From Salinispirillum marinum (GTDB taxonomy: Bacteria > Pseudomonadota > Gammaproteobacteria > Pseudomonadales > Natronospirillaceae), in NCBI RefSeq assembly GCF_042651565.1, contig NZ_JBHSDF010000003.1: 64,000 nucleotides of DNA; one strand, 5' to 3'. Positions 42,585-51,306 of this stretch are shown here, in pieces. The translations under genes and the position numbers were made by a program. Position 1 is the first letter of the stretch. Each line of letters starts with the position of its first letter. The notes under the pieces were generated by a model that was given only the letters and a program-made list of their open reading frames with translations, was not told the DNA's origin and did no database searches.

Positions 42585-42601
42585 AGCAGGTATTGTGCCA
42601 C
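42585..42601 (-). promoter_or_regulatory. Sigma-54 (-24/-12) promoter of the SEP-CTERM gene
   Basis: On the minus strand the element reads GTGGCAC-AATAC-CTGCT. It has the invariant GG and GC with exact spacing and two mismatches to TTGGCAC-N5-TTGCW. It lies 56 bases before the ATG at 42529 and shares TGGCACAATA with the element at 9804, so both genes are probably under PrsR. Confidence 0.75.
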
Positions 42602-42816
42602 CAAAGGAAAAGCCCGGTATTTCAAAGGCTTGCGACTATTTAACGCCGGTCGAAAGTTAGAAATGTAAAATTTTTCGACAGCAAAGACAGCGTAGATTCG
42701 ATGAACGCGTACCAATCGTCCATTGTTCGAAGATTTGTGTGTAAAAATAACCGACAGTGCAGCCTGTGGGATGTTTCGCGTTAGAATGCGTCCGTCTCAA
42801 TGCATTTAGGTGTTCT

Positions 42817-43572
42817 GTGCGTTTATTGAAGTATTTCGTTTTGCCGCCCTTGCTCAACATCATGATCGGCTTGTTAGGACTCCTCTTGTGGCGGCGCTTT
42901 CCGCGCTTGGCCTTTGCCGTCACGGCCACCAATACGCTGCTGTTGCTGGTGCTATCACTTCCCGTGACACACTGGTGGCTGGAAGAAGGACTCGTGCAGT
43001 ATCCCTACCCAACGTTGACCGACGCATCCCGCGCGCAAGCGATTGTGGTGTTAGGGGGTGGTCGCATCACGCAAGCCATTGAATGGCAAGGGCGCGACAC
43101 CGTAAGCCAGGGTGCGCTGCGGCGCTTGGCCGAAGGCGTGCGTTGGCACCACCAGACCGGCTTACCGCTGATCGTGACCGGCGGCCGTGTACTGGGTTCA
43201 GAAGAAGAAGCGGAAGCCGAGTTAATGGCGCGGGTATTGCGGGAGGTGTTTTTGCTTGAAGATGTATGGCAAGAAGACCAAAGCCGAACAACGGCCGATA
43301 ACGCTCGATTCACCGCCGAGCTGTTGCGCAGCCGCGGCATGGATACGGTATTACTGGTCACGCACGCCGCGCATCAGCCACGCTCGGTTGAAGCCTTTGC
43401 GCATGAGGGTATTCAGACGATTCCTGTGCCCATCGGCACACCAACCGATAAACCCCAAGGCATCGCCAGTTGGATACCGCGCGCCGAACGGCTGTTGAAC
43501 AGCGCCGAAGCCATCCATGAATATCTTGGTCAGTGGGTGTATCGGCTGGAGCGCTGGCTCGCTAACGACTAA
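42817..43572 (+). CDS. YdcF/SanA/ElyC family protein (DUF218)
   Basis: A 251-residue protein. Two N-terminal membrane segments (about 5-28 and 33-55) precede a DUF218 domain: AIVVLGGGRITQAIE, LPLIVTGGRVLGSEEEAEAELMARVL, EDQSRTTADNARFTAELL and VTHAAHQPRSVEAF. In E. coli ElyC and SanA support cell-envelope integrity; the biochemical activity is not established. The frame is open to an ATG at 42757, but a GTG at 42817 has AGGTG close upstream and starts the usual MRLLKYFVLPP sequence, so I prefer it. It converges on mshQ with a 21-base gap and no visible terminator. Confidence 0.85.
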   Translation: MRLLKYFVLPPLLNIMIGLLGLLLWRRFPRLAFAVTATNTLLLLVLSLPVTHWWLEEGLVQYPYPTLTDASRAQAIVVLGGGRITQAIEWQGRDTVSQGALRRLAEGVRWHHQTGLPLIVTGGRVLGSEEEAEAELMARVLREVFLLEDVWQEDQSRTTADNARFTAELLRSRGMDTVLLVTHAAHQPRSVEAFAHEGIQTIPVPIGTPTDKPQGIASWIPRAERLLNSAEAIHEYLGQWVYRLERWLAND

Positions 43573-43593
43573 ATGCGGTTTTTGTGCATGGCC

Positions 43594-46500
43594 TTACCGC
43601 CCGATTGGCATACGAAACAAGAGCGGAGCGCGTCCCGTATAGAAGCCAAAACTGGCGGTGGCGGAAGGCGGTTCAGCGGTGCCGTCGGCATTCCAGTCAA
43701 AACGTAAATGAGCCGGTATACCCTGTGCCGTTGCGCGATAAACCCCCTCATTCCGCCCGGCTGCTTGCGCGACCGCCGATACGGTCAACCGGATACTACC
43801 TTCACCTGCTACCGCCGAGTTCCAACTCAGACTGGCGTCATTTTCCAATAGATTACCGACACCAGGGACGATGGTACGCGTAAAATTCGAGACATGCAGC
43901 GGTGTTTGATCACCCCCGGTTTCTGCCGCATACAGGCTAAACCGCGTGCCATCCCACACTTCATACTGTACCGGCATATCCAAAGGCACCTGTACAGGGC
44001 CAGATACATCACGCAAGCGCAAACGGCCATACACCAGTTGTGGGCCGCTCAGCGCCTGCGTCAAGGTCGCTGAATCGGCACAATTGCTGCCCGTGCAGGC
44101 TTCAGGGTCTTCCAAACTGGCTTGTGGAATGGTCCAAATACCGCGTATTTCTTGCGGTGCTTCGTTAGCGGTCAATTCATCGGGCGTACCGCTGCGCTCA
44201 TAGCGCCATTGCGGATAGGGAAAATTAAACACCAGCCAGCCCGAATAATTTTTGCCCGCATCAAACCCGGTGTTCATGTGCCCAAGTACCGTACCGCCTG
44301 ATTGCAGGACTCGGGTCTGCTCAGTATCCATATTGACCGCATCGTGCTCGACCGTTGTAGCTACATTGTTAGGACTGCGGAAAAAACTGCCGAAATAATT
44401 CACCGTTCGCTGGCCTGACAGATTTCTGGCCGTCACGATCACCGCCGGCCCCGGTGCCGATGTAGAGGGCAGGTTTAGGCCGAAATTTTGGCCCTGATAC
44501 ACGAAATCCCGCGCACCAATAAAATAAGGGTGCGCAGCTAATGCCACTGCCTGCACATCGTAATCAATACTGGCCGGAATAAAGCGTGCGCTATTGCCCG
44601 TCGTGGCGGTGGCATGTTCAACGGCGGCACCGAAGTAGTTGGGCAACGCTGCGGAAAACTCAAATATACCCACTTCCGACACGCTTTGATCCGCAATGGT
44701 GGTCACCCCATTCGCCGCCGGAACATGGTTATAGGTGGTTCGACCTAACGTACCAAGCTGCCCACCGGAGGGCGCAACCAATTGATGACTCAAGGCGATA
44801 TTACTGAGCTGAAAGTTCGGCGTTACAGGGTTATCACTTAAGTCGGTATCGCCATCCACCTGCCACGCGCGCGCTGTTGCGGTCAGGGTATAGTCCGCAC
44901 CGGCTACTACCGTATTGTTACAACTGACGTCCTCAATAGCACCGCAACCATTGGCGGCTTCCAGGGTGATGCCCACTGGGCGACTGACAAACGGATCACT
45001 GCTCAGCATTACCAAGCCGTCATCGCCGTTCGCAACACTACCGGTATAGCGCGCGTTCAATTGCATACTGCCCGCATCGGCATACTGCACGCTGATTTCG
45101 GCAACACCCGACGCATTGAAGCTCAACGGTAGCGCCGTGGCGGTACCGCTGGTCAGCCCAACGTCTGTACTGTTGACGGATACCGGCCAACTGACCGGAC
45201 GTCCGGTTGCATTGGGCGAAACATAATCCGACCAAAAGTTCAGCGTACGTGTGACATTGGCAAACGCCGGCACACATTCCTGCGTCTCATCGTCGGTATT
45301 CACCGCGGCGACCGTGATGCCGGTTGCCGGGCGATTGGCCAGTACATCGGGAACATCGAACACAAAGCCGGTGTCGGCAAAATCGATGGTGCAACTGGCG
45401 TCAACAGACCCGCTGTTCACGCATCGGGGGGCCGTGAATCCGGTGATCGCAGGCGTAACACCGCTCACACCAAGATTGACCTCACCTTCAGTGGTGCGCT
45501 GAAAGCCCACGGTGGCGGTGCCATTGGTCAGCGCAATGCTGGTGCCACCCGTCCAACCCGCCGGTGTAACATTAACGGTCACCGGGTCCGTATAGAGCTC
45601 TGTGCAGGCCGCATCCGCACAGGCTCTAACGGTGACGTTACTGGCTTGGCACGTGAGAGCGGAACCGTTGTACACCAGTTCAATGTTGAGCAGTTCGGTA
45701 TCGGGCACATCTTCGGGGTCTGCGATGGTAACCACATCATCCCAATCCAAACCGATGGCCAAGCGGTCCAGTGTCATGGTATCGCTGTTACCAAGATTCA
45801 CGGTACGAAAACCAATACGATCAAAGGCCGCAATGGCGCTGTCACCCGATGCCACCACGTTGGGCGCAGTTTCGGTAGCCAGTGTCGGCGGGTTTACCCA
45901 TAGGGCAAATTCATCAAAAGGCTGGCCAGACCCCGTGGTGGTTTTGCGCAGCCGACCGACAATGAAATAGGTTGTACCGTTGGTTATGGCCGTATTGTAG
46001 ACCTCGTTATTTGACCGCGTGCGCGCGAACAGGTCATTCGCTCCGCCGCCATTTCCCTGATTGGATTTCAAGCCGATGTTGGGATAGTTACCAAAGGTTG
46101 GTTGATCAAACCATAATGCTGCGAACTGATTGTTAATACTCGCGTTAACGTTAAACCGCACCAGCATACTAACGTAGAGTGTATTGCCCTCGAAGGTAAC
46201 CGCTGTATCCCGTGCGGCGGCTTCGTTATCACTGCCGTTCAATTGCAGCGCACGCTCTCCCCCCACCACAAAATCACCCGCGCTGTCTTCATACACCATG
46301 ACGGAGCCAGCGGTACTGATGACTTGCTGCCGCCCGGCAACGCCAGACCAAGCACCCGACCAGCCGATACCACCGCTGCTACCCGATATGCTGCCCACCC
46401 CATAGGCTTCAAAGTCATCAATGGCCAAAAGAGTACTGCTACAAATCGAGGGGTAGTTACCGCCACTGCCGGAACAGTTGCCTGTCACGGAGCCTGAACC

Positions 46501-47019
46501 GATGTTTATATCACCGCCAGCCGACAACTCGCCGGTTATGTTGGTGTTGTTACCAATATCAATGTCACTATCGGTCGTTATGCTACCCTCAATGATTGCA
46601 TTGTTTTTGAGCGTGATGTCACCTGTGGCCGTAATGCTGCCCGAAATCTCGGCGTTATTATTAAAATCCACAAACCCGTTCACCGTGGCGTCTGCATTGA
46701 TCGCCAAACCGTTATTGGCGGTAAAATTACCCGCAATCACCAGCGTCAGCGTGTAGATATTCGCCGCATTAATTTCCGAATTGTTGTTCATCGACAAACT
46801 GCCGCTGATGTTCAAGGTCACATCTTGCGAAATAGCGAGGTTGTCGCCAGACAGATTGATATTGCCTGCACAATTGACCACACTGCCGCCAAGCCCGGAC
46901 ACACAGGCGCTGAATGGCCCAGAACCGACAGCGCCAGGTAAGGTGAAGGTGGCAGCCGAGCTGCTTATGGCCAACAACAGCAAAACGATGGCACTGAGTT
47001 GTCGTCGAAACTTAGTCAT
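43594..47019 (-). CDS. mshQ: MSHA biogenesis protein MshQ, with LamG-like and DUF6701 regions
   Basis: A 1141-residue exported protein: signal IVLLLLAISSSAATF. Residues of about 60-175 form a beta-solenoid, ending in three 18-residue repeats that each start NNA or NNT (121-174). A LamG-like beta-sandwich follows (about 195-440: IDDFEAYGV, NTLYVSMLVRFNV, FDRIGFRTVN). The last 700 residues are the MshQ/DUF6701 region (AVIVTARNLSGQRTVNYFG). MshQ closes MSHA operons and is thought to be a surface or pilus-tip component. It overlaps mshP by eight bases. Vibrio MshQ also has LamG; the solenoid repeats are unusual to my knowledge. Confidence 0.9.
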   Translation of the reverse strand: MTKFRRQLSAIVLLLLAISSSAATFTLPGAVGSGPFSACVSGLGGSVVNCAGNINLSGDNLAISQDVTLNISGSLSMNNNSEINAANIYTLTLVIAGNFTANNGLAINADATVNGFVDFNNNAEISGSITATGDITLKNNAIIEGSITTDSDIDIGNNTNITGELSAGGDINIGSGSVTGNCSGSGGNYPSICSSTLLAIDDFEAYGVGSISGSSGGIGWSGAWSGVAGRQQVISTAGSVMVYEDSAGDFVVGGERALQLNGSDNEAAARDTAVTFEGNTLYVSMLVRFNVNASINNQFAALWFDQPTFGNYPNIGLKSNQGNGGGANDLFARTRSNNEVYNTAITNGTTYFIVGRLRKTTTGSGQPFDEFALWVNPPTLATETAPNVVASGDSAIAAFDRIGFRTVNLGNSDTMTLDRLAIGLDWDDVVTIADPEDVPDTELLNIELVYNGSALTCQASNVTVRACADAACTELYTDPVTVNVTPAGWTGGTSIALTNGTATVGFQRTTEGEVNLGVSGVTPAITGFTAPRCVNSGSVDASCTIDFADTGFVFDVPDVLANRPATGITVAAVNTDDETQECVPAFANVTRTLNFWSDYVSPNATGRPVSWPVSVNSTDVGLTSGTATALPLSFNASGVAEISVQYADAGSMQLNARYTGSVANGDDGLVMLSSDPFVSRPVGITLEAANGCGAIEDVSCNNTVVAGADYTLTATARAWQVDGDTDLSDNPVTPNFQLSNIALSHQLVAPSGGQLGTLGRTTYNHVPAANGVTTIADQSVSEVGIFEFSAALPNYFGAAVEHATATTGNSARFIPASIDYDVQAVALAAHPYFIGARDFVYQGQNFGLNLPSTSAPGPAVIVTARNLSGQRTVNYFGSFFRSPNNVATTVEHDAVNMDTEQTRVLQSGGTVLGHMNTGFDAGKNYSGWLVFNFPYPQWRYERSGTPDELTANEAPQEIRGIWTIPQASLEDPEACTGSNCADSATLTQALSGPQLVYGRLRLRDVSGPVQVPLDMPVQYEVWDGTRFSLYAAETGGDQTPLHVSNFTRTIVPGVGNLLENDASLSWNSAVAGEGSIRLTVSAVAQAAGRNEGVYRATAQGIPAHLRFDWNADGTAEPPSATASFGFYTGRAPLLFRMPIGR

Positions 47020-47422
47020 TCACCACCTCCATCACGGCGGTCTGCCGCAACCAGACGTATTCGCGGGACGCGGGCGTTAGACCGGTCGATTCCACCGTGG
47101 CGACGATATCCTGAAGAGTCATTCCTGCGGTGACATATTCTCGTTCCGCACCACAGGTAACCGTCAGTGTTAAGCCAGGAAAATCGGCATGTGTGGTGGC
47201 GGCTGCGGCACAGGGTTCATTGCTAAGTACACGTAGAATGGCCGCATCCAACCCCGCCTGTACCAGCCACTGCGCTCGGGTAGCTTGCAAGGATTGCACG
47301 CCTGTGGCGCTGTTGCGCACGGTAAGCTGACTGATCACCAAGCCTGCACCACCCAGCACCACCAACAAAAAGATGACGGCGACTAACACAAAGCCTTGTG
47401 GTTTAGCGTTATGTCGTATCAT
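47012..47422 (-). CDS. mshP: MSHA biogenesis protein MshP
   Basis: A 136-residue protein with one N-terminal hydrophobic helix (PQGFVLVAVIFLLVVLGGAGLVI) like a minor-pilin or PilX-type subunit, but lacking the GFTLIE signature Glu at position 5. The rest contains two Cys residues (EPCAAA and VTCGAE), probably forming a disulfide. Position between mshO and mshQ, with four- and eight-base overlaps, gives the name. It probably belongs to the minor pilin tip complex of the MSHA pilus. Confidence 0.85.
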   Translation of the reverse strand: MIRHNAKPQGFVLVAVIFLLVVLGGAGLVISQLTVRNSATGVQSLQATRAQWLVQAGLDAAILRVLSNEPCAAAATTHADFPGLTLTVTCGAEREYVTAGMTLQDIVATVESTGLTPASREYVWLRQTAVMEVVND

Positions 47423-48267
47423 GGCGCGTTCACCAAGCCTTTGAATTGCACCAAGCGTACCGTTTCCTCGTTCTGCGTTAAAGCCAAGGCCAAGGTAAGG
47501 GTGGGCGTAACCGACAGGCTGCCACCATCGAGACTAAATCGACAAGCACTGACGTTATTCGACAACAACCTCGGCGTTTGAGTCGGCACCGTGCCGTTAA
47601 TGCCCGCATAGGGTGTGTCAACCACACGCTGCAAGGTATTGCCCACGCAGCGATATTCCACGCGACCGGTGGTTAAATACAAGCGCTGGCTGGGCGATGG
47701 CACAGGGAAAGCGTGTGCCCGCGGTAAGGTTAAGGTAGTTATTGGATTCGTCGTCGCGCAGTTTTGTGCGATTATATTGGCCGACGAGACGAAGGCGGTT
47801 ACCGGCCCTTGATCGTAACTATTATCTGTTCGTGCCTCCACATAGTAGCCCAGTGTATCGTCACCATCTAACGGCCCCAAGACCACAAAATGTCCTTGGT
47901 TATTAGGCAAGCAGTCCAACACGTTTAACTCAGACACGGCCGCTGCAACAGGTGTGCTGTAAACGCCGAAGGGTTGACGTCCTTGATCGGCTGGCGACAG
48001 CACCAAAAAAGTAAGGGTTTGCTCACCATTACTGACTTCAACAGAATTCGGTACTGCCCGACCGACATCGAGCAAAATTCTTTGCATGACCCCTTGCAGA
48101 TTTTCCACCTGCTCGGCCCGCGCGCTGCTTTGGCTATACGCCTGAAACTGATTACCGACAATGGGCCCGACTACGGTGGCAATAATGCCCACCAATACAA
48201 TCACCATGATCAATTCAATCAGGGTAAAGCCCCGTTGCGGGCGCTGGTGCAAGCTAAAAGGAATCAT
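47419..48267 (-). CDS. mshO: MSHA minor pseudopilin MshO
   Basis: A 282-residue type IV prepilin-like protein: QRGFTLIELIMVIVLVGII with the prepilin peptidase site after Gly and Glu5. The body is beta-rich with Cys in FVVLG-preceding NVLDCLPN and ACRFSLDGG. I use ATG 48267 with GGAG eight bases upstream, overlapping the mshD stop (TGATG); the codon at 48273 is TTG. A large minor pilin likely to prime assembly with MshC, D and P. Confidence 0.9.
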   Translation of the reverse strand: MIPFSLHQRPQRGFTLIELIMVIVLVGIIATVVGPIVGNQFQAYSQSSARAEQVENLQGVMQRILLDVGRAVPNSVEVSNGEQTLTFLVLSPADQGRQPFGVYSTPVAAAVSELNVLDCLPNNQGHFVVLGPLDGDDTLGYYVEARTDNSYDQGPVTAFVSSANIIAQNCATTNPITTLTLPRAHAFPVPSPSQRLYLTTGRVEYRCVGNTLQRVVDTPYAGINGTVPTQTPRLLSNNVSACRFSLDGGSLSVTPTLTLALALTQNEETVRLVQFKGLVNAP

Positions 48268-48851
48268 CAGCAAGGCTCCGGCTCTGGATATCCGGCACGA
48301 TAGCCTACCAGTTGGGTCGTACTACCAAGCGGGTCGGACACATTCACCTGTACCCGCAACAAGGTTGCGCAGTCGCTGCCGGTTGACGTAATGCCACCAA
48401 AGCTGATGGCTGTTCCGTCGCCCGCCGAAACTGAAATATTCACCACATAGCCCGCCAATTCGGCGAAGGGTGTAGCGCCGGGGTCGTCCGTATCGGCAGC
48501 AATGAGAATACCGCCATCATCGGTAGTGGAATTGTAGCCGTTGTAGTCACAGATTTTTTGCCAGCTCGCGCGGTTGCTGTTGACCGGTGGTGCGGCACAG
48601 GCGTCAGTCGAGGAAGCATCCGGCGGAAAGAACGACTTACTGAGCGCTTCGTCCAAATAGGATTCAGCAATGGCGAGCGCCTGCAAGCGAATTTGCGGGT
48701 CCACATTACGCAGCGCATTGCCGCCCAACGCATTCAATATACCCACCACAGCGATGCTCAACACCACGATGGCGATGATCAACTCAATCAGCGTGACACC
48801 GCGTTGGCTATTGACCGTGGGGCTGAATGTCCATCGAGATTTAACGCACAT
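48267..48851 (-). CDS. mshD: MSHA minor pilin MshD
   Basis: A 194-residue prepilin: NSQRGVTLIELIIAIVVLSIAVVGIL with Glu at +5 after the processing Gly. It contains several Cys residues (DACAAPP, KICDYNG, DCATLLRV), suggesting disulfides. The start is not certain; ATG 48851 overlaps the mshC stop by 11 bases, and the frame is open to 48887. Order pilin-mshC-mshD-mshO supports the name. Confidence 0.87.
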   Translation of the reverse strand: MCVKSRWTFSPTVNSQRGVTLIELIIAIVVLSIAVVGILNALGGNALRNVDPQIRLQALAIAESYLDEALSKSFFPPDASSTDACAAPPVNSNRASWQKICDYNGYNSTTDDGGILIAADTDDPGATPFAELAGYVVNISVSAGDGTAISFGGITSTGSDCATLLRVQVNVSDPLGSTTQLVGYRAGYPEPEPC

Positions 48852-49356
48852 AGCCGGTTTGGTCATCAATAAGAATGTCAGTACCACTGAGGTGCGTCAG
48901 GGTGCGGGTGCCGTTACTGGCCGAGAAGTCCGATAAATTGGCCAAATTGAAGCCTGCGGCTAACAACGCCGGATCACTCAATAAACGCGCTTCACCCATG
49001 GGGGTAAACACTATGGACTGATCCGGTGTAACCCCGGTTTCACCAAGATCACCGCTGGCACTGAACGCTGCGGTCAGGGTCATAGGAAAGTTTGCGCAGT
49101 CGGTGGTGTTGGTGCGTAGGCTGAGCGTATCACTGGAAAAATTCGCCACGGTATAGCACTGGGTATGAATGGCATGGGCGCGGGCTTCCGCAAGGGCGGC
49201 GCGCACTTGGCGCTGATTAAAGGCATTGTCGAAGGTATCCCGGTCAAAGAACCGGGGTATCGCGACGGCGGACAGCACCCCTAGCAAGATGATCACCATA
49301 ATCAACTCAATAAGGGTGAAGCCTTTATTGATGTTAGATTTCACCAACACATTCAA
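48841..49356 (-). CDS. mshC: MSHA minor pilin MshC
   Basis: A 171-residue type IV prepilin: NKGFTLIELIMVIILLGVLSAVAIPRFF, with peptidase Gly, Thr2 and Glu5. The body has two Cys residues (HTQCYTVAN, TTDCANFP). The start is uncertain: no ATG fits, and the candidate codons are TTG 49356, GTG 49350 or GTG 49344, all overlapping the upstream pilin gene. Translational coupling to that gene is likely. Minor pilin role inferred from position. Confidence 0.87.
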   Translation of the reverse strand: MNVLVKSNINKGFTLIELIMVIILLGVLSAVAIPRFFDRDTFDNAFNQRQVRAALAEARAHAIHTQCYTVANFSSDTLSLRTNTTDCANFPMTLTAAFSASGDLGETGVTPDQSIVFTPMGEARLLSDPALLAAGFNLANLSDFSASNGTRTLTHLSGTDILIDDQTGYVR

Positions 49357-49723
49357 CAGCGTCGCCTACCGCCGCTGTGGCAGTATCACACGTTGCGTCA
49401 GTGAATGTCGGCACTATGTAAGTATCACCATTAATGGTGACCTGAACACCGGTAGCAACCGCAGTGATTCCATCACCGTCTACGCCAGCAGCCAACTCGG
49501 TGACCGTTGGGAAATCTATACTACCACTCACCCTTTCTTGAGCTACCAATATACCATGGGTACTTTTTACTGCTCCTGACATACCCGCTTGCGAAGCTGT
49601 TAACGCATCATCGCCAAAATCAACAAACCTTGGCAACGCAAACGCCGACAGCACGCCCAAGATCACGATCACCATGATCAGTTCAATAAGTGTGAACCCG
49701 CGTGCTTTATTCATTTTATCCAT
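49334..49723 (-). CDS. mshA: MSHA-type pilin (MshA/MshB)
   Basis: A 129-residue type IV pilin: MDKMNKARGFTLIELIMVIVILGVLSAFALPRFVDF. After the Gly the mature protein starts with Phe and has Glu5. C-terminal Cys pair in DATCDTATAAVGDAVECVG forms the usual D-region disulfide. As the only pilin of this class in the locus it is probably the major subunit MshA; MshB is an alternative. AGGAG lies eight bases before ATG 49723 and a sigma-70 promoter at 49777-49806, so the structural genes are separately expressed. Confidence 0.88.
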   Translation of the reverse strand: MDKMNKARGFTLIELIMVIVILGVLSAFALPRFVDFGDDALTASQAGMSGAVKSTHGILVAQERVSGSIDFPTVTELAAGVDGDGITAVATGVQVTINGDTYIVPTFTDATCDTATAAVGDAVECVGEI

Positions 49724-49776
49724 GATGAGTCTCCTGCGCCTCTATGACGTCTTTGTTTAGATTTTGAACACTGTTA

Positions 49777-49806
49777 TTTATACCGCGAACCCGCCATTTC
49801 TGGCAA
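49777..49806 (-). promoter_or_regulatory. Sigma-70 promoter of the pilin gene
   Basis: Minus strand TTGCCA (49801-49806) and TATAAA (49777-49782) with an 18-base spacer, about 46 bases of leader before the pilin ATG. The 303-base gap between mshG and the pilin gene (49724-50026) holds this promoter and no gene; the remaining part (49807-50026) shows only AT-rich sequence. Confidence 0.6.
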
Positions 49807-50026
49807 GGAACCTTACCTGACAATTTCTTGTCGTCCGTTGATCGCTGTCACATTTCCAGCAAATTTAAGGCCAAATCCAGTTTCTAAAGAGACATTTCAA
49901 GCCTCTAAGGCGAAAATGTGGCTAGGCAAAAAGGTTCGAAAAAGCGCCGTTTACTTATTGTAAATGAGCATTTTGAGAACTTTTTTAACAACGCCACATT
50001 GAGAAAGGAGGCTTAAAAGGTCTCTT

Positions 50027-51304
50027 TTACAAACCACCCGCACCCGCCGAAAGATCCCACATCGGCAAAAAGATTCCCAAGGCCAAAATCAGCACCAGCC
50101 CACCCATGGCGAAAATCAAAATAGGCTCGATGGCTTGCGACATATTTTTCAGGTCGTGCTCGACTTCCTGACCGTAAAAATCCGCTATATCACGCAGCAA
50201 TTCGGCCAGATTTCCGGTCTCTTCCCCTACTCCGATCATTTGCAGCAACAACGCATTAAACAGACCACTGCCCTTGGCCACGGCCAACAGGCTTTCACCG
50301 CGTTCAATGGAGGCCGCCATGGCTTCTATTTTGCTGCCAATGTAGGCGTTGTCCGTGGTGCGGGCCGATACGCTCAGCGCCTGCAAGATCGGTACCCCGG
50401 CATCCATCATCATGGCAAACGAACGGGTAAAGCGGCTCATGGCAACACGGCGAAACACGGAGCCGACCAAGGGCAAATAGAGTTTCCACTGGTCGCGTTT
50501 GAGCGCGCCTTGTTCGGTATGGCTGTACTGCCGCCAACCCAAAAAGGCCGCGACCGCACCGGCCAAAATAAAGGGGCCATTTTGCACGGTGAAGTTCGAG
50601 GACTCCAACAGGATACGCGTAAAGATGGGCAGATCTTCTCCGAGGCGATCAAACACATTGGCGAAATTGGGCACCACAAATACGTTGATAACGGACACCG
50701 CCACCACCAGCGCAATGACCACGAAGGTCGGGTAACGAGTCGCCGACTTCATTTGTCGCTTGGTGTTTTTTTCCAGTTCCAGGTGCGTAATAAGCTGTTT
50801 GAACGAGGTGTCCAAGCGGCCGGTGCTCTCGCCCATGCTGACCAAGGCCAAAAAGATGGGCGGAAATATCTTCGGGTGCTGGGCCAGCGCCGTGGCCAGC
50901 GGGTTACCGGCAGTAAGGGTGCGGCCAACGTCTTTTAATACTCCGGCCAAACGCGGGTTCTGGGTGGCTTCAGCCAACCCACCAATGGCACGCAGCAACG
51001 GAATACCGGATCGGGTCAGGGCGTACATTTGTCGACAAAACAGGATGAGGTCATCCGCGGTGATCGGCTTTTGATTCAGTCGCTTGAACAACGCCAGCCA
51101 ACTGAACCCGGCACGGGCATCACCGGTACTTACATTGTTACTGACCGAGGCGCTCCGTTTACCCTGTTTGGTTGGCGTGATCGACACCGGAATAATGCGC
51201 TGGCGCTTGAGTTCATCCAGCACGGCGTCCATGCTGCGGGCTTCTAACACACTGTTGACCATGTGCCCGTTATCGTCCCGCCCTTTTATCGCAAAATGCG
51301 GCAT
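50027..51304 (-). CDS. mshG: MSHA platform protein MshG (PilC/GspF family)
   Basis: A 425-residue inner-membrane protein with the duplicated GspF domain: FCRQMYALTRSGIPLLRAIGGLAEA, LVSMGESTGRLDTSFKQL, then MSRFTRSFAMMMDAGVPILQALSV and MIGVGEETGNLAELLRDIA. Three hydrophobic segments separate and follow the domains. It is the platform on which the MshE ATPase builds the pilus. It starts two bases after the mshE stop and is the last gene of the secretion part of the locus. No mshF gene follows it. Confidence 0.93.
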   Translation of the reverse strand: MPHFAIKGRDDNGHMVNSVLEARSMDAVLDELKRQRIIPVSITPTKQGKRSASVSNNVSTGDARAGFSWLALFKRLNQKPITADDLILFCRQMYALTRSGIPLLRAIGGLAEATQNPRLAGVLKDVGRTLTAGNPLATALAQHPKIFPPIFLALVSMGESTGRLDTSFKQLITHLELEKNTKRQMKSATRYPTFVVIALVVAVSVINVFVVPNFANVFDRLGEDLPIFTRILLESSNFTVQNGPFILAGAVAAFLGWRQYSHTEQGALKRDQWKLYLPLVGSVFRRVAMSRFTRSFAMMMDAGVPILQALSVSARTTDNAYIGSKIEAMAASIERGESLLAVAKGSGLFNALLLQMIGVGEETGNLAELLRDIADFYGQEVEHDLKNMSQAIEPILIFAMGGLVLILALGIFLPMWDLSAGAGGL

Positions 51305-51306
51305 GC

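Noticed and set aside
42757..42816. ATG 42757 as start of the YdcF/ElyC-like gene
   Set aside because: The extra 20 residues do not look like the family N-terminus and no Shine-Dalgarno is seen, whereas GTG 42817 has AGGTG upstream.
49807..50026. Hidden mshF gene or small RNA between mshG and the pilin gene
   Set aside because: No open frame of useful length with a membrane segment was found, and no strong hairpin with a T-run.
50135..50938. 267-codon open frame on the plus strand
   Set aside because: It is antisense to mshG, and the composition is that of a shadow frame rich in Gln, His and Arg.
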